This document shows positions 12,282 to 25,249 of a stretch of DNA of 40,666 bases, piece after piece. The position numbers and the translations under genes were made by a program. The DNA is from Azolla pinnata. Lineage: Eukaryota; Streptophyta; Polypodiopsida; Salviniales; Salviniaceae. Positions within the stretch are counted from its first letter, which is position 1. Every line of letters starts with the position of its first letter. Location of the stretch: contig JBBBWG010029910.1 of assembly GCA_037176905.1 (NCBI GenBank), positions 1 through 40,666 on the forward strand, written 5' to 3'. The notes beneath the pieces are model-generated. The model made no database searches. It was given only the letters and a program-made list of their open reading frames with translations, and was not told the DNA's origin.

Positions 12282-14005
12282 GGTCATCCACCGACCCAAT
12301 GGTCGGGTTCAAGTCCTCCCACTGTAGGAGTTGGAGCAAGTGAATGCTACCCGAAGATGGATTCGACGCTCGTAGAAAAAGAAACTTGAAGTTTGGTCGA
12401 GCCTTGGCTCTTAAGAAGGAACTCGAATCTGTGTCACGATTGTTTGTCTGCCCGACATACATATCTTACACCTTTGCCAGAGGCTTTTTAGACATGACCG
12501 ATCTGTCTACTTTGTCTTCTCTTGTTATACAAGCAAAGAATTTTTCTATGTCACGGAACAAGAGCGATTGGGCTTGGATCCGATTGCGAGGCGATCAGGT
12601 CCATCCATCCATCCATATCCATCCGACTCGTCGATCCGAGATTCATCATGGCGCGCGTATTATTGAGTCGAAGGTTGCGTCGAACACTCTGCCATCTGAG
12701 AACCATCCTTTTCTTTAGCGGAAAAGAGAAGCCAGAGAAGTGGGCGATCTCCCCGATTTAAGATGAACCCACCATCAAATTGCATCAGATTCCTACATGA
12801 ATGGATCAATTCTGGGGGATAAATGAATCCCATTTGACTTCATCATTCAATGTGTTGAACATTTCGTCACCTTGACGGAGAGCGCAGAATGGGCTAATTC
12901 TTCTTCACCAAAAAATCCACGGCTTTTCAAACATCTCATGTAATGCGTTATATAGATCCAAAATGGCGAGGATTTTCCATCCAAAATATCCCCACAGACT
13001 TCTCCAAGAAGAAGAATAAGATATTATACACAAGGTAATCTTGTCTAGCGACGAGCTATTATTTTATTTGTTTTTTTGCCTTCCCTCTTTGCCACCATCC
13101 ATGAATCATGCAACACAAGTGAGGCTTAGAGAATCCAGAATATATATGATGTGTTGTATCATAGGAGAGAAATAATATACCAAAATAAATGAGTAGGAGG
13201 GGGTTGTGGTGCGTGTTTTAACAACGATTTCGATAGCTCGAAATCTGCAACAAGAAAGAAAAAGAGCAACACAACAATATGAAGTGTAGGTAGGTGGATT
13301 TCTGGAGAGAAAATCTTTCATTCCAACCCTTTTGGGGCCCATCTAATCCTCATAAACAACAAGGGAACTCATATTTGAAAAAAACAAACAGAAAAAAGAG
13401 GCCCATGACATGAGCTGCAGTTATTTTCTGCACTTTTTTTGTTTTCTTCTTGTCATGCAAAGATCTGGCTTGAATTTACTGCATCTGTGCTTCCCCCCTG
13501 CCTTGCATGTATTCATTCAATCACCTCCAAGCTCAGGACTTCCAACAAAAAAGCCTTTAGTAGAGACATCATGAACTATTCAATATTCAAACCAGCTTCT
13601 CATCTAACCAACAGCCTGCTGGGAATTAAAAAGAAGAAGAAGAAGCTTTTAACATGTTCTCACTCTGCATAGTCTCCATCCAGAACATTGAGCTGTTCCA
13701 GCCAGACTATTTCTGCACATACACACTGCTTTCCCAGTCTTTTGACATAGATACAGTCCTGAAGACACATACTGGAGCTTTTCTTCTCTTCGCATTCCCA
13801 TCTAACTCAACAAACTGCATGCGAACGAGCAAGCATTCTAAGCACCTCATATTATATCTTCAAAACAAGTTGAGAAGAGAAAACTTTGGCTTATGTTACA
13901 CTTGAATGAATATAAATAAGATAAAATGTAGGATAAGCATCCACAACACATACTTTTTCCCTAGCGCTAAAGTTCAAATGCAGTGAAGTACTGCGCGAAA
14001 GAGTC
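12282..14005. other. Intergenic DNA, no gene seen
   Basis: AT-rich sequence with short non-coding open frames. There is a tRNA-like GGTTCAAGTCC motif near 12305 and a short CCAT repeat near 12601. The right end, from about 13,900, should be 3' UTR of the minus-strand gene that follows. Nothing else can be supported. Confidence 0.5.
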
Positions 14006-17000
14006 TCATTTGGATCCATATCTAATTTCTCCTACATATGGCACCACCTGCCGTGGAGCCTTAGCTGGAAATCCAGGCTTCACACTACAGTTACTTGAAG
14101 TTTTCTGTGATGTAAGACAGCTCTTACTAGAGTTAGTTGTATGTGGATGAGGTAGCTTCGACAATCCATCTCCTTGGATCGACTGCTTTGTTTCACGCAT
14201 CATTTCATTCTTCCGTTGGATGGAGGAAGACAAACATTTGCTTGGTGAGGTGAAAATAAATTTGGTATTAGATCCCACTGTAGGCGTCCCTTTGCTTTCT
14301 TTCTTTGTGTAGGAATTGGTTGATACTTTGCTCGACCCTGTAGTAGAGATTTGATCTGACCTTATCCGATTGGCCTTTCCACAAACATCATTGACGGTGC
14401 TTTCCTTCACCGGAGATTTAGAACTTACATCTGATCGAGAAGAGGGGCTATTCCTAGCTGTGGTTCTGGGAGGTGTCATTGGTCGTGATTCATGGGGTGC
14501 ATGAATCAAGCCATTTCTCTTCGCATTTGCATGTGTTGAGCTATTCGCCTTGTCATTAAACATGGCTACATCTTTTGCATCTCGAGCACGAGCCTTTAAA
14601 GAAACCTTATGGAGATTCTCATCCCAGCTCTTCTGTTCTTCGTTTTCTTCCATGCCTATTTCGTGGGCACCAACTGTTCTAGTGGCTTTCCCATGTCGCC
14701 GAATAGGACTAGCACCCTTGTGTAATGGTGAACTTCTTCCTGCATCATCACTCTCAGTGTAAAAAGGACTTGATGAACTTGCCATTTTGCAAAGGAGGCG
14801 AGCCGTTGCTTGCACTCCCGGTGAATATGGGACATCTGTAAGAAGAAAGACGAATCAGTTAGTGTCAAAAAGATTGAGGACAGAAAGATAAAAAAAGAGC
14901 CTAATCGTCCATAAATCAAAACACATTCGCCACAAGCATAGAAATGCAAGGTGTCACAAAATGTACCATGTACTAATGCATCCAAAAGAGCTATCAAATT
15001 AATTGATAAGTCTGAAACACACTACTCCAGATACAAAGACACATACCATTCCAACCATCCTCAGCTTCCTGACCATCCGGTAAAGACAATCGAGGAAAAC
15101 TGTTTGAAACACTTGTTATTGCAGCCTCCAGAGCTTCAGAATCTTGTGTGTTTTCTTGCTTCTTGGTTTCATTTTCTGCTGAGGCAGTAGTCGTGTTATT
15201 TGGTAAACTTGGGAGGTCAGCCTCTAATTTATCAAAGGCATTCTCTTGCTTATCCATTGTTAATGGCAGTGACTGAGATCCAGGATCTGAATTCTTCTTT
15301 TCACCAGCTCCATCCTTGTCATGTGTTTCGCCAGTAGGCTGCAGAACCTCTTCATCTACAGTTATTGCATGGTCAATAACCTCACTTGCCACTGTTGGTT
15401 GATCAACAGTATGGAGTGCAGATGTTGTAGCAGCATTATGTTGTTGCTCCGTGGGAACGACATCACTTGATTGAGCATTGAGTGCATTTGGCTCAGATGG
15501 AGCCAGACAAGTGGACTCAGGTGAGATCTCTCTTGTGTCTATACTCAATTCAGCAGCCTCAGCCTCGGAAGATTGCTTGTTCAGATCTATGTCAAATCCA
15601 TCAGCCCTGTGTTTCCTGATCGACTTTGTCTCAATATTCTCAGGTTCAACTGCAAATGGAAACCTATTCCCAACGCAGTTTTGAAGGAGTTCACTCTTCA
15701 GAGGAGCCATCATGGGTGATTCAGCCTTATGCCAGTCATTCATCGCGGGATTCACAAAATTCTCACATGGGTTTTCATGCTGAATTGCTTGGCTGGAATT
15801 GAATTGAAAAAACATAGGAGGAATCCTGTTCATGTTCTCTTGTGAAGGCTGAACAATGTCAAAGGAAGAGAATTTATTTTCCAAAGGCATTTCAACTTGT
15901 GTCCTCAAGCGGTCCAAAGGCTCACTGGGAGGGTGCTGGAAATTACTCAAAAACTCTGCAGGAGGGTAGGATATATCCACAGGGTATTGCATTGACATTT
16001 GTTTCCTGTTGTCCAAGAACATCATATTGGATCCAGATGGAAAGGCCTGCTACCAATCAAACCATGTTACACATAATCAATCCATCGAATCCATTGAGGT
16101 ACCTATCTTTATTGCTCCTGGGCAAAACACACAAGACAATAGAAAATACCTTTGCATTACTCATGTCATGTAATGCGATTTCTTCAGTTTCATCCATGGG
16201 GGGAGCCTCTAGATCTAGCATCAACCTGTGAGGCTTACTGTCTATCGGTTTCGCCGTGCATATGAATGGAGCAGGGGTTTCTTCTTGGAGAGGCCGGGCC
16301 AGATTATGCAGAGATGGATTGGCATGAGCCCCGAAGAAATTATTATTCATAACTGGCCTTCGAATCTCTGGCTTCACGGAAACTCCAGGTTGATGGGCCA
16401 TTAATTGTTCTAATGAAATGTCATTGGCATACCCTGATAAATCTAGCGTCCGAGCATCCAATCCATACATACCTAATACAATACCATCCAAATCAGACAA
16501 GTTCACAGGTGCAAGATGACACAAACATGGAACTGATTCAAAGACATCCATTACCAAGAAAGGCTTGGGAATTGTCAACTTGGTTCATATATGGTGAGGA
16601 CTGATTATCCATAGGTCTCCATTTAGTAGCATTTTGTTTCTGACAAGCCGATTTTTCAGCATTCTCTGCAAAAATGATTGCATTTTCAGATTGAAGGATG
16701 AGTTAGACCACTTCATACTCGAGGGGGAAACATAAATAAAGCTTGGAAGCTGTCTGCATATTGTTATCAACTTTACCATCATTCCCAACTGCCTTTCCAT
16801 TCACTCGTTTGCGTTTCTGGGAAGGCACAGGGACAGTTTCATTGCAAACCCCATTCATAAACATAGGCAAAGGGTTCTCTCTCCTTTTGCTCTTTTTAGC
16901 CACAGAGGGCTTATCGATCACATAAGGGGCCACAAATCCAGGCTCAATATCAGCATCCGGCACAGCCCTTGGGCCTGGGAATTGCTGAAAAGAAATGATG

Positions 17001-17080
17001 TTTTCTCTTCGGTTACCTAGACCTGCAGACAACAGTACATTTGAAGATGAGGGGCGAGTTTCATGATTCGGCTGTTGCAT
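14006..17080 (-). CDS. Plant protein of unknown function, largely disordered, with FDIDLN motif
   Basis: Five exons on the minus strand: 17080-16777, 16665-16555, 16472-16150, 16046-15047, 14835-14006. All junctions have GT-AG ends and keep frame, giving about 855 aa. The family is not recognised. The product is rich in S, P, N, Q and K. Near the N-terminus are basic clusters (AKKSKRRENP, PSQKRKRVNGK) that could be nuclear localisation signals. Further on are a conserved-looking block (GLDARTLDLSGYANDISLEQ), the block RLMLDLEAPP, the sequence FDIDLN (similar to EAR-type DLN repression motifs), and a C-terminal Ser/Lys-rich tail beginning VPYSPGVQATARLLCKMAS. No catalytic domain, membrane segment or signal peptide is visible. 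A nuclear regulatory role is only inference. The start is the first ATG after a good acceptor at 17094; an upstream exon might extend it. Confidence 0.8.
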
Positions 17081-17405
17081 CCTACCTCACCTTCTGAAGA
17101 AAATGACTAAAAAAGATGCATCTTTGATGAGAAATCAGAACAGAAAACAAGAATATCTCTCGACCAATTCAACCTACATCGAAGCTGTTTACAAGTGCAT
17201 ATGGTGAGAAGCCCATACGAGAAAAAAAATTAAGGTAAGCAGACAAGAGTATACACGAAGATGAGGAGCGAGTTTTACGATTCGGCTGATGCATCTTACA
17301 TCACCTTCTGAAGAAAATGCTTAACAAAAATGCATCTTTGATGAGAAACCAGAACTGGAAACAAGAATATCTCCCGATTTATACCACCTATATCAAATCT
17401 GTATA
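17043..17405. repeat. Diverged tandem duplication of the gene's 5' end
   Basis: Bases about 17043-17190 and 17257-17405 are clearly related, with an offset of about 214 bases. Shared features are GATGAGG-GCGAGTTT, GATTCGGCTG-TGCAT, CACCTTCTGAAGAAAATG and ATGCATCTTTGATGAGAAA. The duplicated unit holds the 5' part of coding exon 1 (including its ATG), its splice acceptor and part of the preceding intron of the 14-17 kb gene. The outer copy has ATGCATCAGCCGAATCG where the gene has ATGCAACAGCCGAATCA. Confidence 0.88.
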
Positions 17406-18199
17406 GATGATAAGCACATGGTGATAAAACAATATGGAACCATCAATATTGCTACGGCTGTACATCAGATAGGACATTTTTAAGGGCAAAAACAGACATT
17501 TCTTGGTTTCTCCGTGAGCTCCATATCTGGAACATCTATTTCGGTACTGCCTGTCAAGATGGCATTCCGACACAATACGAGTGGTGACTGAAGAAAGTAG
17601 ACGAGTACAAATCGAAGCAGAGGAGAACACGAAATGAGTTGGTATCAACACCGTCCACTATGCACACATCATGTGTACCCATGCAAAGTGAAAATGGAAA
17701 CCAGACACAGAAATACAACATAAAGAAGTGAGATCAATCTCATGCCCAAAGCTCTTTGCCTTGTCCATATCACACATCTACAGATAGAAGCAGGGATGAC
17801 AAGAATGTCATGAGGATTTAGAAAGAGGAGAAGAGGCATAAAAACAGTATGCCTTGCGTCCTGAGGTTGAAACTATGGCCGAAATTGAGGGGGGAAACAG
17901 AAAGAAACAAGGAAAGCAAATCTGATCTCCATGTTCCCTTTGCCATACGTCAAAATCTAAACATTTTCTACACTACCTAAAGATCTCATGGATACGTAGA
18001 GAAGGCTGAAATTCTGCAACTAAACACCGAGCACCTTCAACTTCGGATATTACACAAGCCAAGCTCCCTCTCCCTCTCTCTCCCCCCTCCCTCTCAGAAA
18101 CACGCACGCCCGAACGCACGCACGCATGACAGGGAATCAAATGCCTCGGTGTTTAGGTGATTCCCAACACAATTAGCCCTGACTTGAGCAATAATATAC

Positions 18200-18329
18200 C
18201 TGACGAGGAATCTGCAAGTTTGGACGAGGTATGGAGGAAGAAAGGAGAAGACGACGGCACGGTGCTTCCATTCTTACTCGCTCTCAGAGGAGAAGATTCA
18301 TCCTTGAAAGACGGGGCTGACATCTCCAT
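18200..18329 (-). other. Possible upstream exon of the 14-17 kb gene
   Basis: On the minus strand an ATG at 18329 opens a frame (MEMSAPSFKDESSPLRASKN...) ending at a good donor at 18199-18198 (CAG|GTATAT). It joins the downstream coding frame only if the acceptor at 17087-17086 is used, rather than the stronger one at 17095-17094. With the stronger acceptor it would be a 5' UTR exon with an upstream open frame. Ser/Pro-rich composition fits the downstream protein. Confidence 0.35.
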
Positions 18330-18374
18330 CACTTCTTTCCCTTTCCCGGCTGAATCTATGGGAGATGCCGACAA

Positions 18375-18880
18375 CTCTGTTGTTGCTCACTCGGGGGGTC
18401 CATCAGCAATCGATGCCTCCGCTCCTCCTCCCCCTCCGCGCTCTTCCTCCTCCTACAAGCCAACTAGGTGCAGGAAACATGGCCTCCGTCACGCATCGCT
18501 CGCTCGCTCGCTCTCTCTTCCCTTTCTCCTTCAAAACGAAAAAATTTCCGTTTCCCCCCCCCCCTTCCTCGTCGTCCCTTTCTTAGCGGCCTCGATCTCT
18601 CTGGATCTCCTGCCTGGGGCTCGCAAGCGAGAAGCGGCTCTCGACGCTGCTTCTGTGAGTCAAGTCCAGTGATTCTGAGAAGGAAAGGAGGGGAGAGCGG
18701 CGGCTGGAAGCGGATGGCTAGAAGGGGGCTCGTGAAGATGTGTGCGCCGGAGACGGAATCCTCGCATCTTCGCGCTGCGCGCTGTGGCTTTAGGGTTAGG
18801 GCACAGGTCGGGTTCCTGGATGCGGGGGAGAGCTGGAGGATCACGAGAAAGACAACGAGCCGGAGCCGATCGAGGGGGGG
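18375..18880. promoter_or_regulatory. Probable promoter and leader region of the 14-17 kb gene
   Basis: GC-rich island in otherwise AT-rich DNA, with CGCTCG and CCTCCTCCTC tracts and a telo-box-like TTAGGGTTAGGG at about 18790. Open frames on both strands here are low-complexity. Position upstream of the minus-strand gene and composition suggest its core promoter and leader; no TATA box was assigned. Confidence 0.4.
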
Positions 18881-18893
18881 GAAATCAGCGAGG

Positions 18894-19160
18894 CAGAAGC
18901 AGATGCCGCAGAAGCCGCAGAAGATGCAGAAGCCGCAGAAGATGCAGAAGAAGCAGAAGACGCAGGAGATGCAGAAGCAGAAGACGCAGAAGATGCAGAA
19001 GAAGAAGCCATGGAAGGAAGAGAAGAAGAAAGAGAAGAAGAAAGAGAAAGAGAAGAGAAGGGCGTTGAATGCAGCGAACAGAAAAACCCAAAAAAGAAAA
19101 GAAAAGAAAATGGAATTAAGAAAAGAAAAAGAAAATGGAATTAAGAAAAGGAAAAAGAAA
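18894..19160 (+). repeat. GCAGAAGAT-type minisatellite and purine tract
   Basis: From 18894 to 19020 units such as GCAGAAGATGCAGAAGCC repeat. They grade into an almost pure A/G tract (AGAAGAAGAAAGAGAAG, AAAAGAAAAGAAAATGG) to 19160. Plus-strand frames read as Ala/Glu/Asp or Lys/Gln runs. This is simple-sequence expansion; the open frames are not supported as genes. Confidence 0.8.
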
Positions 19161-19249
19161 AACAGAAATTAAGAAAAAAAGGCGGGGGGCTTTTTTTTAT
19201 TAATTCTTTTGCGTGCCCTTTTAGGCAGATCAGAAAACAAATAACACTA

Positions 19250-19285
<36 letters not shown>

Positions 19286-21300
19286 AAAGGGATGGAGACA
19301 CTCACGAATTTATTACTCCCCTTCCTTCTCTCATATATAGAATTAATTAATTAATTAGTTAATTGATTAATACTTTATTTATTTGCTTGTTTCTGTCTTA
19401 TTTTATTACGGTCTTTATCTCCGCTTTTTCCTTTTCCTTTTCTTTCTTTATTCCATTTTATCGGTTTCGATATTATTTATTTATTAATTAGTTGGGGAGT
19501 ATGGAGCCATCCCCGAAAAACAAAAAAAAAATGCCGATAACACTAAATAAATCCTCCACGTTGGTTTACCGGCTGTCGCCGGTCGCTGAAGAAAAACGTA
19601 CATGAGATCTAAGTTTGGGAAGTTGAGGGGCAAGCATAAAAAAATAAAAAAATAAAATTAAGTAATGATATTGCCTTTTTCTTTTTTCCCCCCCTTTTCC
19701 CCCTTTTCTATTATTTATTCTGCCTTTTTTCTTTTTCTCGCATGAAATCTCTCTACCTACCAAAAAAGCATAATACATACATGATACGCCAATCGCGTAC
19801 AAAACTACGCCCATACGCCGGCGCACGTGCGGTGCGCATACGGGCGTGCGCCTACGCCTCCGTATGTACGCGCGGCCGTACGCGACGCGCGCGTATTTCC
19901 CTCGCTTTCTTTTTCTTTTTCTGTTTTTTTTTTCCCGGCTGCTTTTTTTTTGTTTGTTTGCTTTTTCCCTTTTTTTTGGCTTTTGTTTTTGGGGGTTGCT
20001 TTTTGTTTTCTTTGCTGCGTTTTTGTGATGCCTTTCGAGATTGTGGACTCGTGTCCAAAAAACGGGGTTCTGGATAAAGCAGCACCGAAATAATTAAAAA
20101 ACAAATAAAAACAAAATCAATAAATATTTAAATAAAAAAACAAACAAATAAACAAATAAACAAATATATATATATATATATATATCCATACGTATAAGTG
20201 GGAGGCTTTTCAATTTTCGCTCATCTTTCTTTATTTAATATTCCTTCCTTTTTAATAAAATCAAGGAATATTGATTTTATATGCTTCTAGATATTTTGCA
20301 TGTATGCCTCTGTTTTTTGCATACAAACACGCACACATACATACATACATACATGCACGCATACACACATGCACACATACATACATGCACACACACATAC
20401 ATGTAGGCGCACATACATACAACCGCACACACATGCATGCATATGCATACATACATGCACACATACATACGTGCTAGTTTTCCTTCACTATAGCCTTTTT
20501 TGCTAAATATAGAGAAGAGGATAAATGACTCAAACAGAAGCAATTGTTTCTTCTTCTTCTTCGCCTTCTTCTTCTTCTTATTATACTCATTAATTGCCAA
20601 CACACTCCAGCGCCAGTCAAGTGAAGCTCACTACATAAATGGGGGATGGGAATTGCTTCCTTTGTTTTTCTAATATTTTAGTTTCAATTTAATAATAGTA
20701 ATGCTAATAACCCAACAGCAAAATCAACTGCTTTTTCGTTTTCTTTGTGTTGTTTGTTTTGTTTTCTTTTGTGTGTTTTTTTTTATGAAACTTGTGCCCC
20801 CACAAAACACAGACAACACCTTCTTTGTTTTTTTGTTTTCTGGGTTTCCATTCTCTTATGAAAAACCCAAAACTGTGCGCATTGGATGCATCTATGTATG
20901 TATGTATGTATGTATATGTGCATCGTGTGCGTTGATGATGATGCAGTTACCTCACCCCCCTCCCTCATGATCGATCATTCCTTCCAATTTGTAATAAAAA
21001 TAGTAAGTCTTTTCCTCGGTTTAATTATCTATTGATTACTAGCGTTGTTGGTATTATTCTCATTATTGAGATGGTTTGTTTTTGGGCGGATTTGTTTTTT
21101 TTTTTGAAGGAGAGAAATAAATAAACAAACAAATCATTTGACATCCCAGGTCCTTTTGTTTTCTTTTTTCCCCTTGCGTTTGCGTTTTGCTGCAGTTGCT
21201 TTTTTATGCCTGCTTTTTTGTTTTTTGCTTTTTCACTTGTTTTGTGGCACGATTTCTTTTTCGACAAAAAAAAAACAAGCAAGAAAAAGGAGCAGTTGGC
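19161..21300. other. AT-rich, microsatellite-dense DNA without genes
   Basis: Contains (TAA)n directly followed by (ATT)n at 19245-19286, which would fold into a hairpin; ATTA repeats near 19343; a GC/CG-rich patch with ACGCGCG runs at 19800-19900; homopolymer T runs; and (AT)n at 20165-20186. No open frame has natural protein composition. Confidence 0.6.
20330..20475 (+). repeat. (CATA/CACA/CATG)n compound microsatellite
   Basis: About 145 bases of mixed ACATACATACATGCACACA units. The open frames across it (runs of His/Ile/Thr, or Cys/Met/Tyr/Val on the other strand) are artefacts of the repeat. A similar repeat ends the window at 40562-40664. Confidence 0.92.
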
Positions 21301-21310
21301 CCTGCCATCC

Positions 21311-21340
21311 GACGTGGCAGGCGGGGGAGCATGCCACGTC
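21311..21340. promoter_or_regulatory. Paired inverted ACGTGGCA / TGCCACGT boxes
   Basis: GACGTGGCA (21311-21319) and its exact inverted copy TGCCACGTC (21332-21340) are separated by 12 bases. Each holds an ACGT core of the G-box/ABRE class bound by bZIP factors. They sit directly upstream of telo-box-like repeats and a CT tract, an order often seen in plant promoters. No gene could be identified downstream. Confidence 0.5.
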
Positions 21341-21350
21341 AGCGCCTGCT

Positions 21351-21433
21351 GCCCTAAACCCTAAAACCTTGAAAACCCTAAAACCATGAAAGCCCTAAAC
21401 CCTAAAACCCTGAAACCTTAAAACCCTAAACCC

Positions 21434-21437
<4 letters not shown>
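21351..21437 (+). repeat. Degenerate telomere-like repeats (CCCTAAAAC...)
   Basis: Repeated CCCTAAACCCTAAAAC, with insertions such as CTTG and CATGAAAG. More degenerate than the array at 1452-1540. It directly precedes a long CT tract. Confidence 0.85.

Positions 21438-21499
<62 letters not shown>
21437..21499 (+). repeat. (CT)n microsatellite
   Basis: About 30 uninterrupted CT units. CT tracts of this kind are common in plant 5' UTRs, and the preceding G-box pair and telo-like repeats make a leader region possible here. Confidence 0.95.
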
Positions 21500-21501
<2 letters not shown>

Positions 21502-21683
21502 CTGGGGGCCTCTGAATGAAGAAGCTGGAAGAGCAGATCCGATTTCGTCCCAGAATCATCCTTAGTAGAAGAAACCAAGCGAGACACTGCTTAGCGAGGA
21601 GCTACTGCAGGCAGGCAAAGACACAGGGCTAGGGTTTGCATTCCTTGCTTTTTTTATCGACGTTTGCATTTGCCAACACCTGC

Positions 21684-21710
21684 AAGCAAGCAAGCAAGAA
21701 GCAAACAAGC

Positions 21711-21761
<51 letters not shown>
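21684..21761 (+). repeat. (CAAG)n and (GA)n microsatellites
   Basis: CAAG units at about 21684-21700 are followed by a (GA)n run of about 22 units at 21717-21761. With the CT tract 220 bases upstream this makes an inverted pair able to form a long imperfect CT/GA stem. Confidence 0.92.
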
Positions 21762-21763
<2 letters not shown>

Positions 21764-21914
21764 ATATTACATGTGCCCATTGGTCTTAAATTTCATAAGG
21801 ATGCAGTATGATCTCTATGCGAAAATCCTCTCTTCTCTTCAGTCAGTCATACTCTTCCGTAAACCTCCCCGACGGTGGTGGAGATCACATGCGACTGACT
21901 GCATGTATCTGATC

Positions 21915-22164
21915 GTGTGTGTGTGTGTGTCTCTCTCTCTCTCTCTATCTCTCGATGGCAACAGATTCCTTTCTACATATATAAATAAACACGAAGTTTT
22001 TCTACCTTGTATGAACATTGGATGATTCTGTATTTTTGTAATCGTCATCGCGCTCTCGCAGATAAGTAGGGATGCGCAGCATTATAATACGCGTTGTCTC
22101 ATGGGTCATATATTGGCATAAGCAAATGTTAACATATATCTTTCTTTCTTTCTTTCTTTCTTTG
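21915..22164 (+). repeat. (GT)n-(CT)n and (TTTC)n microsatellites
   Basis: GT and CT runs at 21915-21955 and a (TTTC)n run at 22140-22164, separated by unremarkable AT-rich DNA. Confidence 0.88.
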
Positions 22165-22505
22165 GTCAACTCGGTTTTTCAGATATCTGTCTAGTGCCCT
22201 CTTATCCTATCCTTCTATTGCAGTCTGATGCCCCCCCAGCATTTTGCGCATGACTCTGTCGTAGCAATGGAGTTGGTGGGCAGGGCCATCTGTGCCCAAC
22301 AACCCCATCGATCGATCGATCGAGCGAGAGCCTCGTCGATGTCTACATACCTGTTTCGTTTGAGCCATCGAGCATCGACATACGGATTATATTCGTCAAG
22401 CGCAGGAGCGCATACCGATCCGTAGGGAAAAGCTCCTTTTAGACATATACCTATACAATAAGCGGATCGTTGGATTGTGATCGCGACAAACAGTGAGCAG
22501 AAAGA

Positions 22506-22509
<4 letters not shown>

Positions 22510-22558
<49 letters not shown>

Positions 22559-22660
22559 TCACCACAACACATCGAACGTGTGACGACCCTCTCTGGTATC
22601 ATCATCATCAACAACAAACAAACAAACAAACAGACAAACAAATAGACAAACAAAACAATA
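22510..22660 (+). repeat. (GA)n followed by (ACAA)n
   Basis: About 22 GA units at 22510-22555, then CATCAT and (ACAAACAAACAG) units at 22598-22655. A further CAA run lies at 22750-22771. Confidence 0.92.
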
Positions 22661-22799
22661 ATGGAATCACCGTTTCTCTCGTTCGATCCGCCCAGAGCCT
22701 CGAATCGAATCGACGAGAGGGTGGAGATGTAATGGCATCCCTGCATTGCAAACAACAACAACAACAACAACAACCGAGAGGCAACGAACTCCGATAGAT

Positions 22800-23136
22800 C
22801 CATCCGTCGTTGCAAGTACTTCTCCCGCCGCCATAACTAGATAGACCCATCCTCCAATCCCATGCTGTTGGATCTCTGCCATATGCTGGTGCCTTTGACA
22901 TGAACCTCATAAATGGTGGATCTATCTATCCATCACAAAAAGGGTTTGGCACAATCTTGTAACATACAAGAAAAGCAAAAAAAAAGGAAGAAAAAGAATC
23001 TATGGCAAACCCTAAAAGAAGAGATGGCCATGCATTTCTTCTTCTTGTTCTTTGTTCTTTCTTATTCTTCTTCTTCTTCTCCTTTTTTTTTTTACCTGCC
23101 CATGACACTAAAAAATCCATTGGGTTTCATATACAT

Positions 23137-23167
<31 letters not shown>

Positions 23168-25249
23168 GCACTTAGTTTGTTTTCCTAGACTGTTTTTCTT
23201 TCATTTCCTGTACATACATGCATGTTTTGAATGTACTTCAATGGACAAGACTTATTCTTTTAAGAGACAGAGCTTTGCTTTTCTTTTGCTGTCGATGGAT
23301 GGAAGTATGTGCGCAAGCATTTCCTTTTTTTTTATAAAAGATCGGTCTCTCCTCCTTTTGATGAACAATTGTTTACATCTATCCATCATCTACCTATCTA
23401 TTTATATATATGCATATAACACATACAAGCCATGTACACACTGAATGCATTATATTATGATTCCTACAGTGATATTATCCATTTGGCTGGTGTCATTTAC
23501 CACACTCAACAATGGCACCATCTTTAGCCCGGCAGCAATAGAAATGGCCTTGGGCTATCTATACCCACTCAGCTCAAAACCCATTTCATATTGTTGGGAC
23601 TCACAAAGCTCTGCATTATGTTAATGAGCTCAAAAAGCTTGTGGGTTCACTCACCTATATCCATTCTGCAATCTGGTATGTGGGCCATGGCATCTGCAAG
23701 AAGTTTCCCCTTGCAAACAAGGCAAAAAACAAAAAAACAAAAGAACTTCAGTTTAGGGCAGCGACAACAGGAATGTTGTTGAGTACGTTTTCTTTGTGGT
23801 GGACCGTTTTTGCATTGAAACAATTTGACCTTTTTTTGATACAGGAAAAGAAAAATGTGTGTGATCAGCAGCCGATTTGTGAATGGTTGGTTTGACGGCT
23901 TTCCAAGATAGTATCTCTGTGGAGGAATACCGGATCTATTTTGGGAACGCTAGCTCCTTTCCCTAAAAGAAACAACCAAATTTTCAGGTCGTTGATTGAA
24001 TAATAGTAAAAAAGAAATCAAATAAAAACTTTCTAGAAACGAAATAACAAATTTGAAAGATAAACAGAGGAAATGAGGTTAAAAAAACGATCCAAAGAAG
24101 ATCAGATGTCTGCCCATCCCGTGGAGGCTGAGAAACCAATTTAAGAAAGTCTGTTCAAGTCAGTACTCTGGAAACGATCTTCACTATGGTTCCCACCAAA
24201 TCAAGAATGTCGACAAACATGGATTAGGTGCTTTCCCTGATCTTTGCTCGATCCAACATGAGCTCTGTTACGGCACAAACCCCATCTACTATTCGGTTGC
24301 AGAAACATCGGAAACTCTTAAGCTTCATTTGGAAATCCAACCATATGATAAGGAGAGAAGCCATCGTTACTCACACAGTAAACAAGAGCTTCACACAATG
24401 CACTTCCGATAGCAGAAAAAAATACTTGTGGTTCTACTTGTATTGCCAAGCCAAGCGATGAAGCACCTCCAATTTAGTTAGGCCTTGACAATTCTAGAAT
24501 AGACAAAAACCCATCTTTAATAATTGATAAACATGAGCTGATTCCGTTTCTAAGTTACAGAGTAATTTGTACCTTGGGTTGGAGCCAAAGCAATTCTCTC
24601 CCACCACTTCAGTCCATCAAAATCACGGCTTCTTGACAAACAATAATTGCAAACAACCATACCCAAGTGATTTCGAAAACATGCAATTCTGATTCTCCAT
24701 AGTACTACTCACTGTGCCAACACGTTTTGGTAGTTTCATCAATAAACATTTTCACCTACGATGATAAGTACGTTGATAATCCCACACATTCGGAGCACAA
24801 GAATAGTAACGGGACATGCCTATGTTCAAGGTCAAACCAGGTTTTGCTTCCTTGACCAGTGGGTACTTGCGTCAATCTCATGTTTATTTGACTTTCCAAG
24901 CCATCTCTACTTGAAAGCGTAAACAATGCTTACTGTTTGAGCTGACCAAATGCATGTAAAACTGAACAAGATAAGAAACTACTAGACACACACAAAGATT
25001 TAGTGTTAAGGCATTCATGTGATGATTAAGCTATAAGGAAGCACTGCAAGGATGAGTGACATTACAAGAATTTACCTCACTACCAAACAATGGCATTGGG
25101 TTACGGAGAAACTCAAAAGAGGCTTGAGGTATGTGCATTGCCTATTTGATCATCATTCGGAGCTCTAAACTCCATACAGCAAATGACATCTGATAAACAT
25201 GGCCTACACCTTGAGGTCTATACAGGCAAGCATTTTGGCAAGGTACAAG
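22800..25249. other. Gene-poor stretch downstream of the STICHEL-like gene
   Basis: Includes (AC)n at 23138-23161 and other simple repeats to about 23,420. After that the sequence becomes more complex. Several coding-like fragments are seen: plus strand 23542-23895, and minus strand 24224-24364, 24474-24493, 24573-24702 and 24756-24908. None could be joined to a recognised gene. The right end should be the 3' UTR of the STICHEL-like gene. Confidence 0.5.
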